Below, in pieces: positions 9,653-18,878 of a DNA stretch of 64,000 nucleotides. The stretch spans positions 4,836,001 to 4,900,000 of the forward strand of contig JACKHI010000001.1 of the NCBI GenBank assembly GCA_020639075.1, given 5' to 3'. The notes beneath the pieces are model-generated. The model searched no databases, was not told the origin of the DNA, and worked only from the letters and a program-made list of their open reading frames with translations. A program made the position numbers and the translations under genes. How positions within the stretch are numbered: the first letter of the stretch is position 1; each line of letters starts with the position of its first letter. This stretch comes from Phycisphaerales bacterium (GTDB taxonomy: Bacteria > Planctomycetota > Phycisphaerae > UBA1845 > UTPLA1).

Positions 9653-9786
9653 GCCTGCCTGCCAGTATCCGTCGGCGAATCGCACGATTGCCGAAAGGCG
9701 GGATTATATGGATTGTGGCGCTCGAGTCGCCAGATCGCGGCGGCGTTTTGCCAATTCGCGCCGCAGCGATTTCACTATAGCCGCAA

Positions 9787-11025
9787 ATGAGGATTGCGTG
9801 CTGTCAGCTTGATGCGAAGTCAATGGACTCCGCCGCCGATGTTTGGCCCGCCCTGGAAAGGCAGGTTCGAGCGGCTGGAGAGGGCGGGGCCGACCTCGTC
9901 GTCCTGCCGGAAATCGCCTACCCGTCATACCTGCTCGAATCCCGAAAGCGTTATTTTCAGGGCGATATCGAGCAGTCGGCGGCCGTCCTGCAACGTTTTG
10001 CGGCATTGACGCGGGAATTCGGCGCGTGGATCGTCGCCGGTTTCGTCGAATCGAAAGGCGACGCGTTGTACAACAGCGCCGCCATCATCGATCGCACGGG
10101 GCAGTGCGTTTCGATCGCCCGCAAGCAGTTTCTCTGGGATTGCGACAACGAGTGGTTCGAGCCGGGCCGGGAATCTCTCGTCGTCAGCACGCCCTGGGGG
10201 CGAATGGGCGTGCTGATTTGCGCGGACCTCCGAATGCCTGAGATCACGGCGACGCTCGTCGCGCGCGGCGCCGAGTTCATCGTTCAGCCGACGGCCTGGG
10301 TTAACGCGGCGTTCGGTACGAGTGAATTCCGCAACATTCAGCCCGAGTTCCTCGTCCGCGCCCGCGCGATCGAATTCGGCGTGCCATTCGCCAGTTGCTC
10401 CAAGAGCGGTCGCGAACGCAGCCGCATGGGCTACGTCGGTCGGAGCATGATCGTCGATGCGCACGGAACGACGCTCGCGCAGGCGCCGACCAGCGGCGAT
10501 GCAACAGTGGTCGCAGATTTGACACCGGCAGCGGGGTGCGTGGTGCGCATCGATGATGCGGACCTGGCGTGCCTGATGTCAGAGCCGTCACCGATGCCAG
10601 CGGTCGATGCGTCGCGGATTGTCCGTCTCGACTTGTCACGCGGCGTTGATATTGTCGTCCGTATGGCCGTTGACGAAGGCGTTGCCGTCGGACTGTCGTC
10701 GGCTTCAAAGTTGGCGAATTACGTGTTTGCCCGCATGCTGACGATGAAGGGAACGCAGCTGATCGTCGCGGTCGGAGAAGCGCCCGACATGTCGCTGGTC
10801 CGAGCGCGGGCCGCGGAAAATCGCGTCTACGTGTGTCTGTTCAGCAAGGGGGGGAATGCGATTGTCGTCGGGCCCAATGGCGATCCGGTTCAGCCCGAGG
10901 CAGCGGAATCCAACGTCGTGTCGATTCGTCCCGCAGAGGCGTCCGTGAAGCGATTCACGCCGGCGACGCCGATCTGGGAGCAGCGTCGCGTGGAGACGTA
11001 TTGCTTCGTGCCGGAATCGGACTGA
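9787..11025 (+). CDS. carbon-nitrogen hydrolase (nitrilase superfamily) with a second, degenerate nitrilase-like half
   Basis: 412 residues from ATG 9787. The first 250 residues carry the nitrilase triad: Glu in LVVLPEIAYPS, Lys in SIARKQFLWD and Cys in VLICADLRMPE. These enzymes hydrolyse nitriles, amides or N-carbamoyl groups. After about residue 270 the sequence again has nitrilase-like strands (NYVFARMLTMKGTQLIVAV; RARAAENRVYVCLFSKGGN; VVGPNGDPV) but lacks the catalytic residues. This suggests a fused or duplicated inactive domain. Substrate unknown. The usual family length is about 260-300 residues. Confidence 0.85.
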   Translation: MRIACCQLDAKSMDSAADVWPALERQVRAAGEGGADLVVLPEIAYPSYLLESRKRYFQGDIEQSAAVLQRFAALTREFGAWIVAGFVESKGDALYNSAAIIDRTGQCVSIARKQFLWDCDNEWFEPGRESLVVSTPWGRMGVLICADLRMPEITATLVARGAEFIVQPTAWVNAAFGTSEFRNIQPEFLVRARAIEFGVPFASCSKSGRERSRMGYVGRSMIVDAHGTTLAQAPTSGDATVVADLTPAAGCVVRIDDADLACLMSEPSPMPAVDASRIVRLDLSRGVDIVVRMAVDEGVAVGLSSASKLANYVFARMLTMKGTQLIVAVGEAPDMSLVRARAAENRVYVCLFSKGGNAIVVGPNGDPVQPEAAESNVVSIRPAEASVKRFTPATPIWEQRRVETYCFVPESD

Positions 11026-11112
11026 GTCGCGAATGTCGACTTTCCCGGCCGTGATGGCGGGTGTCGGCTATGTGCAGTCGGGGCCGACTAAGCCCCCAAT
11101 CGGAGTTTGGGT

Positions 11113-11502
11113 ATGGTATGGTTGGTAAACGCGGCGCTTGTCGGTCTGGCCGGATTCGTCGGCGCGGTTCTGCGCTTCGGCGTCACGCTTGGCGTGAATG
11201 CCGTCGCGCCAAAAGGGTTCCCCTATGGCACGCTGACCGTCAATCTGACGGGCTGCTTTCTTCTGGCTGTGGTCGTGACCTGGCTGCGGGATCGGACTGA
11301 AGTGTCGGACGGCGTCCGCCTCGCGGTGACTGTCGGCTTCGTCGGCGCCTACACAACGTTTTCGACATTCGCCGTGGAAGTCTACGATCTCTTCAAGGCC
11401 GGAGCCTCGCTTCGGGCGTCGATCTACCTGGCGGCCAGCATCGGTCTCGGGCTCGCCGCCGTCTGGCTCGGCGTCGTCGCGGCGAAACGGCTTGAGGCGT
11501 GA
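11113..11502 (+). CDS. crcB: CrcB/FluC fluoride channel subunit
   Basis: 129 residues from ATG 11113; a TTG two codons upstream is an alternative. Four hydrophobic segments. Hallmarks of the Fluc family: GFVGAVLRFGVTL near the N-terminus, PYGTLTVNLTGCFLL (the conserved Asn), and GFVGAYTTFSTFAVEVY (the Thr/Ser-Phe fluoride-path motif). The protein acts as an antiparallel dimer exporting fluoride from the cytoplasm. The 87-bp leader was checked for a fluoride riboswitch and no convincing match was found. It stands alone between the nitrilase and the sdh genes. Confidence 0.93.
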   Translation: MVWLVNAALVGLAGFVGAVLRFGVTLGVNAVAPKGFPYGTLTVNLTGCFLLAVVVTWLRDRTEVSDGVRLAVTVGFVGAYTTFSTFAVEVYDLFKAGASLRASIYLAASIGLGLAAVWLGVVAAKRLEA

Positions 11503-11558
11503 TTAACGGCGACGATTTCACCGCGGAATCCGCACTTTTTTCAATCCTTTTGTTCGCG

Positions 11559-11587
11559 TTGACGCTATGGAATCCGGGTCGTAGGCT
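11559..11587 (+). promoter_or_regulatory. candidate sigma70-type promoter of sdhCA
   Basis: TTGACG (11559-11564), a 17-bp spacer and TAGGCT (11582-11587) lie about 96 bp upstream of the SdhC start, in the only gap before the sdh genes. Spacing and -35 are good; the -10 matches four of six positions. Confidence 0.5.
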
Positions 11588-11682
11588 AGCTATCTGTTCT
11601 ATGTCTGACCGACCCTTTCGCGACCGGCGGCGCTGGCGTGGGCCGAACCGATCGCGGGTCTGGATAATCGAGGTGTGCAACG

Positions 11683-12519
11683 TTGGCTGAATCGGCATCC
11701 GCACCGCAGTCGTTTGAAGCGCGGAACCACTTCCTGCTTCGCAGATTACATTCCCTGTCCGGCATCGTCCCGATCGGCGTTTTCCTGATCGAGCACCTGC
11801 TGACGAACTCAATGGCGGCCTATGGCCAATGGACAGGGGAGGGCGGGCGCGAGACGTTCAACCATCACGTCCATTTCCTCCACAGCATGCCCTATCTGCC
11901 GCTGTTGGAGATCTTCGGGATCTTCCTGCCGCTGGCGTTTCACGCCTTGTACGGCATCAAGATCGCGATGTCCGCGAAGCACAATGTGGCTCAGTATCCC
12001 TACATGGAGAACACACGATTCACGCTCCAGAGGATTACGGGATACATCGCGTTTATTTTCATCATCATCCATCTCCTCAAGTTCCGGTTTGCGGATCTGT
12101 TCCCGGGCGGTATCCCGTTCCTCGATCATGACATTCCGGACAAGTTTGAGATCACACGACGCGGCCTGATGGAGTGGAAGTTCTTCGGGACTGAAACAGT
12201 CGTGCCGGCCGCCGTGACCCTGACGCTATACGTCATCGGTCTTGCCGCAGCCGTTTACCACTTTGCGAACGGCATATTCACTTTCTGCATCACGTGGGGA
12301 ATCACCGTCGGTGAGAGGGCCCAGAAGCGCGTGTCGATGGCGGCTGCAGGCCTGGGGCTCGTCCTCTTCATCTGGGGCGCGTCGAGTCTCTATGTCTTCG
12401 CCAACACCAAGGGACAATTCCTCGAGGGTTGGGACAAAGAGGAGGACCGGGCGAAATACGTGGACGACTCGGCGGCTTCCGACCATGGGAGCGACGACGA
12501 ATCGCATTCGAATCACTGA
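11683..12519 (+). CDS. sdhC: succinate dehydrogenase cytochrome b558 subunit (SdhC)
   Basis: 278 residues, five hydrophobic helices. The start RNHFLLRRLHSLSGIVPIGV and the later HFLHSMP, LAFHALYGIK and IHLLKFRF carry the membrane histidines expected to ligate two b hemes, as in the Bacillus-type b558 family. It anchors the enzyme to the membrane and passes electrons from the flavoprotein/iron-sulphur subunits to quinone. The start is TTG 11683, after a GAGGTG Shine-Dalgarno. An acidic C-terminal tail of about 35 residues is longer than usual. It precedes sdhA by 66 bp. Confidence 0.93.
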   Translation: MAESASAPQSFEARNHFLLRRLHSLSGIVPIGVFLIEHLLTNSMAAYGQWTGEGGRETFNHHVHFLHSMPYLPLLEIFGIFLPLAFHALYGIKIAMSAKHNVAQYPYMENTRFTLQRITGYIAFIFIIIHLLKFRFADLFPGGIPFLDHDIPDKFEITRRGLMEWKFFGTETVVPAAVTLTLYVIGLAAAVYHFANGIFTFCITWGITVGERAQKRVSMAAAGLGLVLFIWGASSLYVFANTKGQFLEGWDKEEDRAKYVDDSAASDHGSDDESHSNH

Positions 12520-12585
12520 GCAGACGGCGATCGGACTGGTACAGAACGCAACGCGTTTAACTTTCTTCGTTTAGAGCAGGCAATC

Positions 12586-14559
12586 ATGGCGGAACAAAGA
12601 GTAGTCGTCGTCGGTGGTGGTTTGGCGGGCATGGCGGCCGCCATGAAGCTCGCTGAACTCGGAATCAAAGTCGATCTCGTCAGCATGGTACCCGTCAAGC
12701 GCTCGCACAGCGTCTGCGCACAGGGCGGCATCAACAGCGTCAACGATCAGACGCGCGCCCTCGGCGACGACGAATGGCTGCACTTCGACGACACAGTGTA
12801 CGGCGGCGCCTTCCTGAACCATCAGCCCCCCGTCAAGGAAATGGCCTATTGGGGCCCAAAGGTCATCGACCTGCTCGATCGCCTCGGCGTTCCGTTCAAT
12901 CGCACGAAGGAAGGCCATCTGGATCGTCGGCGCTTCGGCGGCACGCTCTATAAGCGCACGGCCTTTGCCGGCGCGACAACAGGCCAGCAGTTGCTCTACG
13001 CGCTCGACGAACAATGCCGACGCTGGGAAGCCGAAGGCATGATTCAGAAGTACGAGTACTTCGAATTCCTCGGCATCGTGAAGGACGAGGCGGGCATTTG
13101 TCGCGGATGCGTCGTTCAGGACATGTTTTCGATGCAGATCCGCGAACTTCGCGGCGACGCTGTCATGCTCGGCACGGGCGGTAACGGCCTGATCTTCGGC
13201 AAGAGCACGATGTCGATGATCTGCACGGGCGGTGCGAATGCACGCGTCTATAAGCAGGGGGCCAAGTACGCCAACGGCGAATTCATCCAGGTTCATCCGA
13301 CGGCCGTACCCGGCGCTGACAAGCTCCGCCTGATGAGCGAAAGTGCCCGCGGCGAGGGCGGCCGCGTCTGGGTGCCCAGGAAGGCTCAGGACTCCCGCGA
13401 TCCGACGGCGATTCCCGAGTCCGAACGATACTACTTCCTCGAAGAGCGCTATCCGACTTACGGCAATCTTGTGCCGCGCGACATTGCGACGCGCGAGATC
13501 TTCGACGTCTGCGTCAACGGCGGCCTGAGTGTGGATAAGGACCGCCTTTGCGTCTATCTCGACCTCACGCATCTGCCGTCGTCGACGCACCACAAACTGG
13601 AGGGCATTCTCAACATCTATGAGAAGTTCCAGGCCGTGAACCCGCGCGTCGTTCCGATGAAGATCTTCCCGGCCGTTCACTATTCGATGGGCGGTTTGTG
13701 GGCCGATTACACGAAGTGCGAGAAGACGGGCGGTCTCGTACACGGCGCGCCGAACAATCACATGACGAACATCCCGGGGCTCTATGCCATCGGTGAGTGC
13801 GAATACCAGTACCACGGGGCGAATCGTCTTGGCGCGAACTCGCTGCTGTCCTGCATTTTCGAGGGCCTGTTCACGGGCGCGTCTGTTGAGAACTACATGG
13901 GTTCGCTGAAGAAGCGAGCGACTGACATGCCGCAATCCGCATTCGACGCCGCCGTGCGTTCGCACAAGGACCACATGGACGCCCTTGTCGCGCGGACCGG
14001 CAACGAAAACGCTTACAAGCTCCACGACGAGCTCGGCAAGACAATGACCGAGAATTGCACTGTCGTCCGCTACAACGACAAGATCAAGACGACGATTCAG
14101 AAGATCGATGAGATCGCCGAGCGATACAAGAATGCGCCCCTCGCCGACAGCGGCCAATGGACGAACCAGAACCTGTCGTTCACGCGAGCGCTGGGCGACA
14201 TGATCCTCCTCGCGAAAGTGATCGCCCAGGGCGCGTTGCAGCGAGACGAATGCCGCGGTGCGCACTACAAGCCCGACTTCGCGATCGAAGGCCTCGATCC
14301 GGACAGCAAGGAAGACATGACGGAACAGGCCCGGCGCTGGTGCAAGACGTTCAAGGCGAATAATGACAAGTGGCTGAAGTCCACGATCGCCGAATACACG
14401 CCCAGCGGCCCGAAAATCACGTACGAGGATGTCGATACCAGCCTGATCCCGCCGCGACCCCGCACCTATGGGCTGAAGGGCGCCGAGGAAATCATGCGTG
14501 TCTGGAATGCCGAGTTCGCGACCAAAGCCGAACCTGTCGGCGCCGGCGCATCGGAATAG
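12586..14559 (+). CDS. sdhA: succinate dehydrogenase/fumarate reductase flavoprotein subunit (SdhA)
   Basis: 657 residues from ATG 12586. The N-terminal FAD-binding motif VVVVGGGLAGMAAAMKLAE is followed by HSVCAQGGIN, which includes the conserved His/Gly region for covalent flavin. Active-site phrases are HPTAVPGADKLRLMSESARGEG and VPRDIATREIF, and the C-terminal RGAHYKPDF region is present. It oxidises succinate to fumarate in the TCA cycle with SdhC as anchor. The iron-sulphur subunit SdhB, normally next in line, is not found in this window; repeats and an opposing methyltransferase follow instead. Confidence 0.96.
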   Translation: MAEQRVVVVGGGLAGMAAAMKLAELGIKVDLVSMVPVKRSHSVCAQGGINSVNDQTRALGDDEWLHFDDTVYGGAFLNHQPPVKEMAYWGPKVIDLLDRLGVPFNRTKEGHLDRRRFGGTLYKRTAFAGATTGQQLLYALDEQCRRWEAEGMIQKYEYFEFLGIVKDEAGICRGCVVQDMFSMQIRELRGDAVMLGTGGNGLIFGKSTMSMICTGGANARVYKQGAKYANGEFIQVHPTAVPGADKLRLMSESARGEGGRVWVPRKAQDSRDPTAIPESERYYFLEERYPTYGNLVPRDIATREIFDVCVNGGLSVDKDRLCVYLDLTHLPSSTHHKLEGILNIYEKFQAVNPRVVPMKIFPAVHYSMGGLWADYTKCEKTGGLVHGAPNNHMTNIPGLYAIGECEYQYHGANRLGANSLLSCIFEGLFTGASVENYMGSLKKRATDMPQSAFDAAVRSHKDHMDALVARTGNENAYKLHDELGKTMTENCTVVRYNDKIKTTIQKIDEIAERYKNAPLADSGQWTNQNLSFTRALGDMILLAKVIAQGALQRDECRGAHYKPDFAIEGLDPDSKEDMTEQARRWCKTFKANNDKWLKSTIAEYTPSGPKITYEDVDTSLIPPRPRTYGLKGAEEIMRVWNAEFATKAEPVGAGASE

Positions 14560-14604
14560 CACACCGTCATTGCAGCGTGTCGTGCTCGCCCTCAAAGATG
14601 ACGC

Positions 14605-14870
14605 TGTCCGGGAATTAGACATCGTCGCTGCCGCAACCTGCACCGTATTTCGCCCGGAGGGCGCACGTACATAGCCGGGGATTTCAATCCCCGGTCGTGT
14701 CATGGTTTGTTGAAGGGGGCGTCCGGAGGACGCGCGACGTCCGCCCTACCGGGCGGCAATGGATAATTGAAGACGCCACCCAGGGACTGAAGTCCCTGGC
14801 AAAGACCGCACGCCCTCCGGGCGAATGTTTAATTCGAGTGCGAAGTTCGAAGGGCACGAATTCCCGGACA
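14605..14870. repeat. 266-bp composite hairpin element with short terminal inverted repeats
   Basis: The left end TGTCCGGGAATTA (14605-14617) is repeated inverted at the right end (GAATTCCCGGACA, 14858-14870), identical for 12 bases. Inside are several separate hairpins: CGCCCGGAGGGCG, CCGGGGATTTCAATCCCCGG, GTCCGGAGGAC, CGCCCTACCGGGCG, CAGGGACTGAAGTCCCTG and CGCCCTCCGGGCG. No gene-like frame is present. Both sides carry copies of the CTCGCCCTCAAAG hairpin family. No immediate target duplication was found. The architecture parallels the 321-bp elements further on, though the sequence differs. Confidence 0.6.
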
Positions 14871-14896
14871 CTCTCGCCCTCAAAGACGAGCATGGC
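14871..14896. repeat. REP-like hairpin, family CTCGCCCTCAAAG
   Basis: CTCTCGCCCTCAAAGACGAG plus CATGGC forms a stem-loop. A partial copy lies at 14583-14596; related copies are at 19661, 19739, 63032 and 63118, always outside genes. Confidence 0.6.
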
Positions 14897-14908
14897 GCGA
14901 CAGAAACA

Positions 14909-15751
14909 CTAGCTCTTCACCGCGCGCGTCAGATCCAAACCACAAACCGTGATGCTGAAGAACGGCGTTACGGGCTTGCGAAACCTGCGAAGTGCGCCGA
15001 GGTAGATGCGCGGCGTCATGTGCCACGGCAGCAGGTCGGGCGCGTGCTGCTTCAGGAAATCCGTCGTCAATCGATCGGTCGATGTCAACTTCGGCAGCAG
15101 CGGTAGGAGCGAGTCAGTCGGGACGCCGTCAAAGTGCGTCGCCAATGACTTGATCAGCAGTTCAGCCCGGGCCGGCGCGATGTCCGTGCGGCCATCCAAC
15201 GAGATATCAAACGTGACGATCAGGCGACCGCCGGGCTTCAGCGCGCGACGGAATTCGCGAATGATCCGGTCGTACTCATCCGTGTGTTCAAGGACCGACA
15301 TACAAAAGATGAGATCGAACGCGCCGTCGTTGTACGGCAGCGAGCGCAAGTCGGCGTGTGTGTATTTGACGCCTCGTGCCGCATTCCGATTGATCGCTGC
15401 ATACATCGGCGGCAACTGCGGATCCATGTCGCAGGCTTCGACAACGGCGTGAGGGATCTTGTCGGCGAGGTAATACGGGATGCACGTCATCCCCGTGCCG
15501 GCGTCGAGCATCCGCAGAGGCGATTCCGGCTTCGTTCCCATCGCCAGAACGCGCTCGACGAGAAACGGATACTCCCATCGGCGCATGCCGTGATCCATCG
15601 GGTCGTATCGCCAATATGTCGCCGTTGCTCCCATACGCGTTCCGTGAGACTTGCGGAATTCGCCGGAAAAACGGCGCAGGTCCGCCATGAGAGGGCTGTC
15701 GGACGCCGCCTTGTGTTCGGGAATCGTCGCGAGTCCGGTGCTGGTGAGCAT
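14909..15751 (-). CDS. SAM-dependent class I methyltransferase
   Basis: 280 residues from ATG 15751; the frame is open upstream but Arg/Pro-rich and non-coding in character. The Rossmann-type SAM site is RMLDAGTGMTCIPYYLA (motif I), then VEACDMDPQ (motif II acid), HADLRSLPY, and FDLIFCMSVLEHT with LKPGGRLIVTFD. It resembles Methyltransf_11/UbiE-type enzymes. The substrate is not predictable. It faces sdhA convergently, and its promoter region is shared with pepF on the other side (divergent, 219 bp). Confidence 0.85.
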   Translation of the reverse strand: MLTSTGLATIPEHKAASDSPLMADLRRFSGEFRKSHGTRMGATATYWRYDPMDHGMRRWEYPFLVERVLAMGTKPESPLRMLDAGTGMTCIPYYLADKIPHAVVEACDMDPQLPPMYAAINRNAARGVKYTHADLRSLPYNDGAFDLIFCMSVLEHTDEYDRIIREFRRALKPGGRLIVTFDISLDGRTDIAPARAELLIKSLATHFDGVPTDSLLPLLPKLTSTDRLTTDFLKQHAPDLLPWHMTPRIYLGALRRFRKPVTPFFSITVCGLDLTRAVKS

Positions 15752-15970
15752 TTGGTATCCCCGGGGGAGTCTGAGTGCTTGTGGAATGAAAAATGATCTT
15801 ATTCGGCGACGTCGTATGGGCAAGGCCGACGCCCGTCGTCGCAAACCCCCGACGGGCGATGCCGGCGAAAGATCGCAGGGTCGAGGAGGTTTGATCGGGT
15901 CCTCCATTTCCCTTTTAATTGGGCCGATAGTGACAATATCTTCAGACTTGCGTCTTTGGGGAGCGTTCGT

Positions 15971-17911
15971 ATGGTCCTGTTCGATCGACATGAAATCAGG
16001 CTGTTTTTGGCAGGTGCATGGATGACAATTGCAAGCGTTTTGTTGGGAGCCGCGGGCGTGAGTGAGGTCGCAGCGACTGAACCGGAAGCAAAGCCGACGG
16101 GACCGAAGACGCGTCAGCAGATCGAGACGCGCTACAAGTGGGATCTGTCAACGATCTTCGACAGCGATGCGGCCTGGGAGGCGGCCTTCAAGAAGGTCGA
16201 ATCCATGACGGCGGAATTCGCCGTCATGAAGGGCTCGCTCGGCAAGTCCGCCGAGGCCCTGCGGAACGGTCTGAAAATGCGCGACGATCTCGGCAAGCAG
16301 TATGAGTCCGTCATGCTCTACGCGGGCCTCAGCTTTCATGAGGATATGAGCCAGTCCGCGGCGCAAGGCCGATGGGATCGCGTGCAGTCGCTCGGCACGA
16401 ACGTCGGGGCCGCGACGAGCTGGTTCACGCCGGAAGTGCTGACGATCGATGCCGATACGATCAAGAACTGGATCAAGGAAGACAAGGACCTCGCGGTTTA
16501 CGAGCACGCGTTGGATGATATCCTCCGCAGCAAGGCGCACACGCTCAGCGACAGCGAGGAGAATCTCCTCGCCATGGCGGGCGATGTCGTCGCGGCGCCG
16601 GGCAACATCTTCGGTCAGTTCACCAACACGGAACTCGACTTCCCGAAGATCAAGGATGCTGACGGCAACGAAGTGCAACTCAGCTCGGCCGGCTACTACA
16701 AGTTCATCTACTCGAAGGATCGCCGCGTTCGTAAGGATGCCTTCTTCGGCATGCACGAGGCCTACGCCGGCAAGCAGAACACCATCGCCGCGATGCTCAG
16801 CTCGCATGTCAAGACGCACGTCTTCAATGCAAAGGCCCGCAAATACAATTCATCACTCGAAGCCGCGCTCGGCGGTCCGAACATTCCCGTCAGCGTCTAT
16901 AAGAACCTCGTCGAGACAGTCCACGCCAATGCACCGCGGCTGCATCGATACGTCGCGATGCGGAAGCGCATCATGAATCTCGACGAAATCCATCGCTACG
17001 ACCTCTACGTACCGATGATCGAAGTCGAGGAGTCGGACATTCCCTACGACGACGCGGTTGGCACGATCCTGACGGCTCTTCAGCCGCTCGGCAACGACTA
17101 CATCACGACGCTCCGCAACGGCTTCGAGAATCGCTGGATCGACGTCTATGAGACGAAGAACAAGCGCAGCGGGGCGTATTGCTGGGGCGCCTACACGACG
17201 CATCCCTTCCTGCTGCTGAACTACGGCGGCACGATGAACGATCGCTCGACTGCCGCTCACGAAATGGGCCACGCAATGCACTCGTGGTTCACGACGCACT
17301 CGCAGCCCTACGTTTATGGCGACTATGCGACGTTCTGCGCCGAAGTGGCCTCGACTGTGAACGAAGTCATCCTCGCACATCACCTGCTGAACGAGGCGAA
17401 GAGCGACGACGAGCGGCTCCTCCTGCTCCAGCAGCAGATCGAGGGCATTCGCACGACTGTCTTCCGCCAGACGATGTTCGCCGAGTTCGAGCTGAAGATT
17501 CACGAATTGTCCGAGGCGGGTACGCCGCTGACGGCCGAGACGCTGCGCAAGACGTATCACGATCTCGTCGCCGACTACTACGGCCCCGAGATGATCCTCG
17601 ACGACTGCGCCGACGCCGAGTGCCTGCGCATTCCGCACTTCTATCGCAACTTCTACGTGTACACCTACGCGACGAGCCACTGCGCCGCAACGAACATCGG
17701 TCGCCGCGTGATCGAGGGCGAAGCAGGTGCGGTCGATGGCCTGATGAAGTTCCTCTCCGCAGGCAGCAGCAAGTACCCGCTGGATGTGCTCAAGCTCGCC
17801 GGCGTGGACATGACGACGCCGAAGCCGATCGAAGACACGATGGAGCTGTTCAGCGAGCTGTTGGATCAGTTCGAGACGCTCTACGCGAAGACGCATTCGA
17901 AGCAGATGTGA
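15971..17911 (+). CDS. pepF: M3-family oligoendopeptidase F, exported
   Basis: 646 residues from ATG 15971. The N-terminus (HEIRLFLAGAWMTIASVLLG...) is a likely signal peptide, so the enzyme may act outside the cytoplasm, unlike typical PepF. The zinc site is STAAHEMGHAMHSWF (His430, Glu431, His434), with a downstream third-ligand Glu region FCAEVASTVNE. It hydrolyses short peptides of about 7-17 residues. Length is near the family norm of about 600. An internal ATG at 16022 would shorten the leader. A hairpin terminator-like site follows at 18019. Confidence 0.92.
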   Translation: MVLFDRHEIRLFLAGAWMTIASVLLGAAGVSEVAATEPEAKPTGPKTRQQIETRYKWDLSTIFDSDAAWEAAFKKVESMTAEFAVMKGSLGKSAEALRNGLKMRDDLGKQYESVMLYAGLSFHEDMSQSAAQGRWDRVQSLGTNVGAATSWFTPEVLTIDADTIKNWIKEDKDLAVYEHALDDILRSKAHTLSDSEENLLAMAGDVVAAPGNIFGQFTNTELDFPKIKDADGNEVQLSSAGYYKFIYSKDRRVRKDAFFGMHEAYAGKQNTIAAMLSSHVKTHVFNAKARKYNSSLEAALGGPNIPVSVYKNLVETVHANAPRLHRYVAMRKRIMNLDEIHRYDLYVPMIEVEESDIPYDDAVGTILTALQPLGNDYITTLRNGFENRWIDVYETKNKRSGAYCWGAYTTHPFLLLNYGGTMNDRSTAAHEMGHAMHSWFTTHSQPYVYGDYATFCAEVASTVNEVILAHHLLNEAKSDDERLLLLQQQIEGIRTTVFRQTMFAEFELKIHELSEAGTPLTAETLRKTYHDLVADYYGPEMILDDCADAECLRIPHFYRNFYVYTYATSHCAATNIGRRVIEGEAGAVDGLMKFLSAGSSKYPLDVLKLAGVDMTTPKPIEDTMELFSELLDQFETLYAKTHSKQM

Positions 17912-18018
17912 TCGGGCGACGCCTCGCGATCGCGTCGATTTTCGATTCGATCGCGGCGATGCTTGCATTGGCTGCAGCGATGCGATCCGCGTCCCGATGA
18001 TTTGAAACGAATTCCGAG

Positions 18019-18038
18019 CCCCGGCAGTCATGCCGGGG
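18019..18038 (+). terminator. hairpin after pepF, probable terminator
   Basis: CCCCGGCA-GTCA-TGCCGGGG forms an 8-bp perfect stem with a four-base loop, followed by TTCTGCTTTG. The T tract is weak, so intrinsic termination is likely but not certain. Confidence 0.5.
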
Positions 18039-18076
18039 TTCTGCTTTGCGCGACAAAACTACGCTTCACTCGCGTA

Positions 18077-18175
18077 GCGCATTCAGAGCCTCGCTGTCCC
18101 CAGCGTGGCGAGGCGAGTGGCGGGTGGCCCATCCACTTCAGTGGTGGGGGGCGCGACGATGCGGTTGCGCGATAA
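18077..18175 (+). repeat. left direct repeat flanking the VOC gene
   Basis: About 95 bp, clearly similar to 18879-18972 on the other side of the VOC gene. Its core is the hairpin CCCATCCACTTCAGTGGTGG followed by GCGCGACGATGCG. The same hairpin recurs in variant form at 50465 and 50611. Confidence 0.65.
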
Positions 18176-18338
18176 TCACTGGAAACTTGATGTCGTTGTT
18201 ATCTGTCATCGTTGTCGCGCCTCCATCCCTCTCGGGACGGTCCACACTCGCGGGGAAACACTCCGCGCAGATCGTTCCAGTGCCTGATGCCAGGATGCTA
18301 CAATCGACTCAGCCATTCGTTGACCTGAAGGAGTTGCA

Positions 18339-18878
18339 ATGAAAACCTGCCTGCTCGGGAACGGGCGTCGCGCCCTGAGTGTCACAACGATCGTCGTATT
18401 TGCGTGTGCCGTGCATTTCTCGAGCTGGGCGTCAGCAGGACCGCCCGCCGGCCAGAGAGATAGTTCGAAAAATGCGGATCGAAACGGGAGCAGGCCGAAG
18501 CCCGCCACAACCGAGGAATCGATGAACAAAAGCATGCAGATCTACTACCTCGAAATCGTGACGAAAGACGTCGACGCGGTGTGCGCAGCCTACACGGCGG
18601 CGAATGGTGCGGAGTTCAGCAAGCCTGTCACCGGTCTCGGCAACGCGCGAACGGCAAAAATGCCGGGCGGCGGTTGGGTCGGCGTCCGCGCGCCGATGCG
18701 CGACACGGAGGAACCGATCGTGCGGCCCTATTGGCTCGTGGACGACATCAAGGCGGCGATCGCCGCGGCAGAGAAGGCGGGCGGACAAGTGGCCGTGCCG
18801 CCAATGGAAATCCCCGACTACGGCTCGTTCGCGATCTACCTCCAGGGCGGCGTCAACCACGGCCTCTGGCAGAAGTAG
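18339..18878 (+). CDS. exported glyoxalase/bleomycin-resistance (VOC) family protein
   Basis: 179 residues from ATG 18339, eight bases after GGAG. Residues about 1-33 form a signal peptide ending near SSWASA. The rest is a single VOC fold: IYYLEIVTKDVDAVCAAYTAANG, PYWLVDDIKAAIAAAEKAGGQ, and DYGSFAIYLQGGVNHGLWQ. VOC proteins bind metals and modify or sequester small molecules. The usual metal ligands are not obvious here. The gene lies alone between two direct repeats of about 95 bp, which could reflect past mobilisation or simply repeat-dense spacers. Confidence 0.85.
   Translation: MKTCLLGNGRRALSVTTIVVFACAVHFSSWASAGPPAGQRDSSKNADRNGSRPKPATTEESMNKSMQIYYLEIVTKDVDAVCAAYTAANGAEFSKPVTGLGNARTAKMPGGGWVGVRAPMRDTEEPIVRPYWLVDDIKAAIAAAEKAGGQVAVPPMEIPDYGSFAIYLQGGVNHGLWQK

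Noticed and set aside
11026..11112. Fluoride riboswitch upstream of crcB
   Set aside because: GATGG and a GTCGGGGCCGAC hairpin are present, but the conserved pseudoknot pattern and the final TGATG-CTCC motif are missing.
12571..14703. 710-codon reverse frame opposite sdhA
   Set aside because: Shadow of the sdhA codon usage; no motif, no ribosome site, and sdhA is certain.
14605..14870. Target-site duplication of the 266-bp element
   Set aside because: The bases right next to the ends differ (AGATGACGC against CTCTCGCCC); the shared CTCGCCCTCAAAG motif is a separate hairpin.
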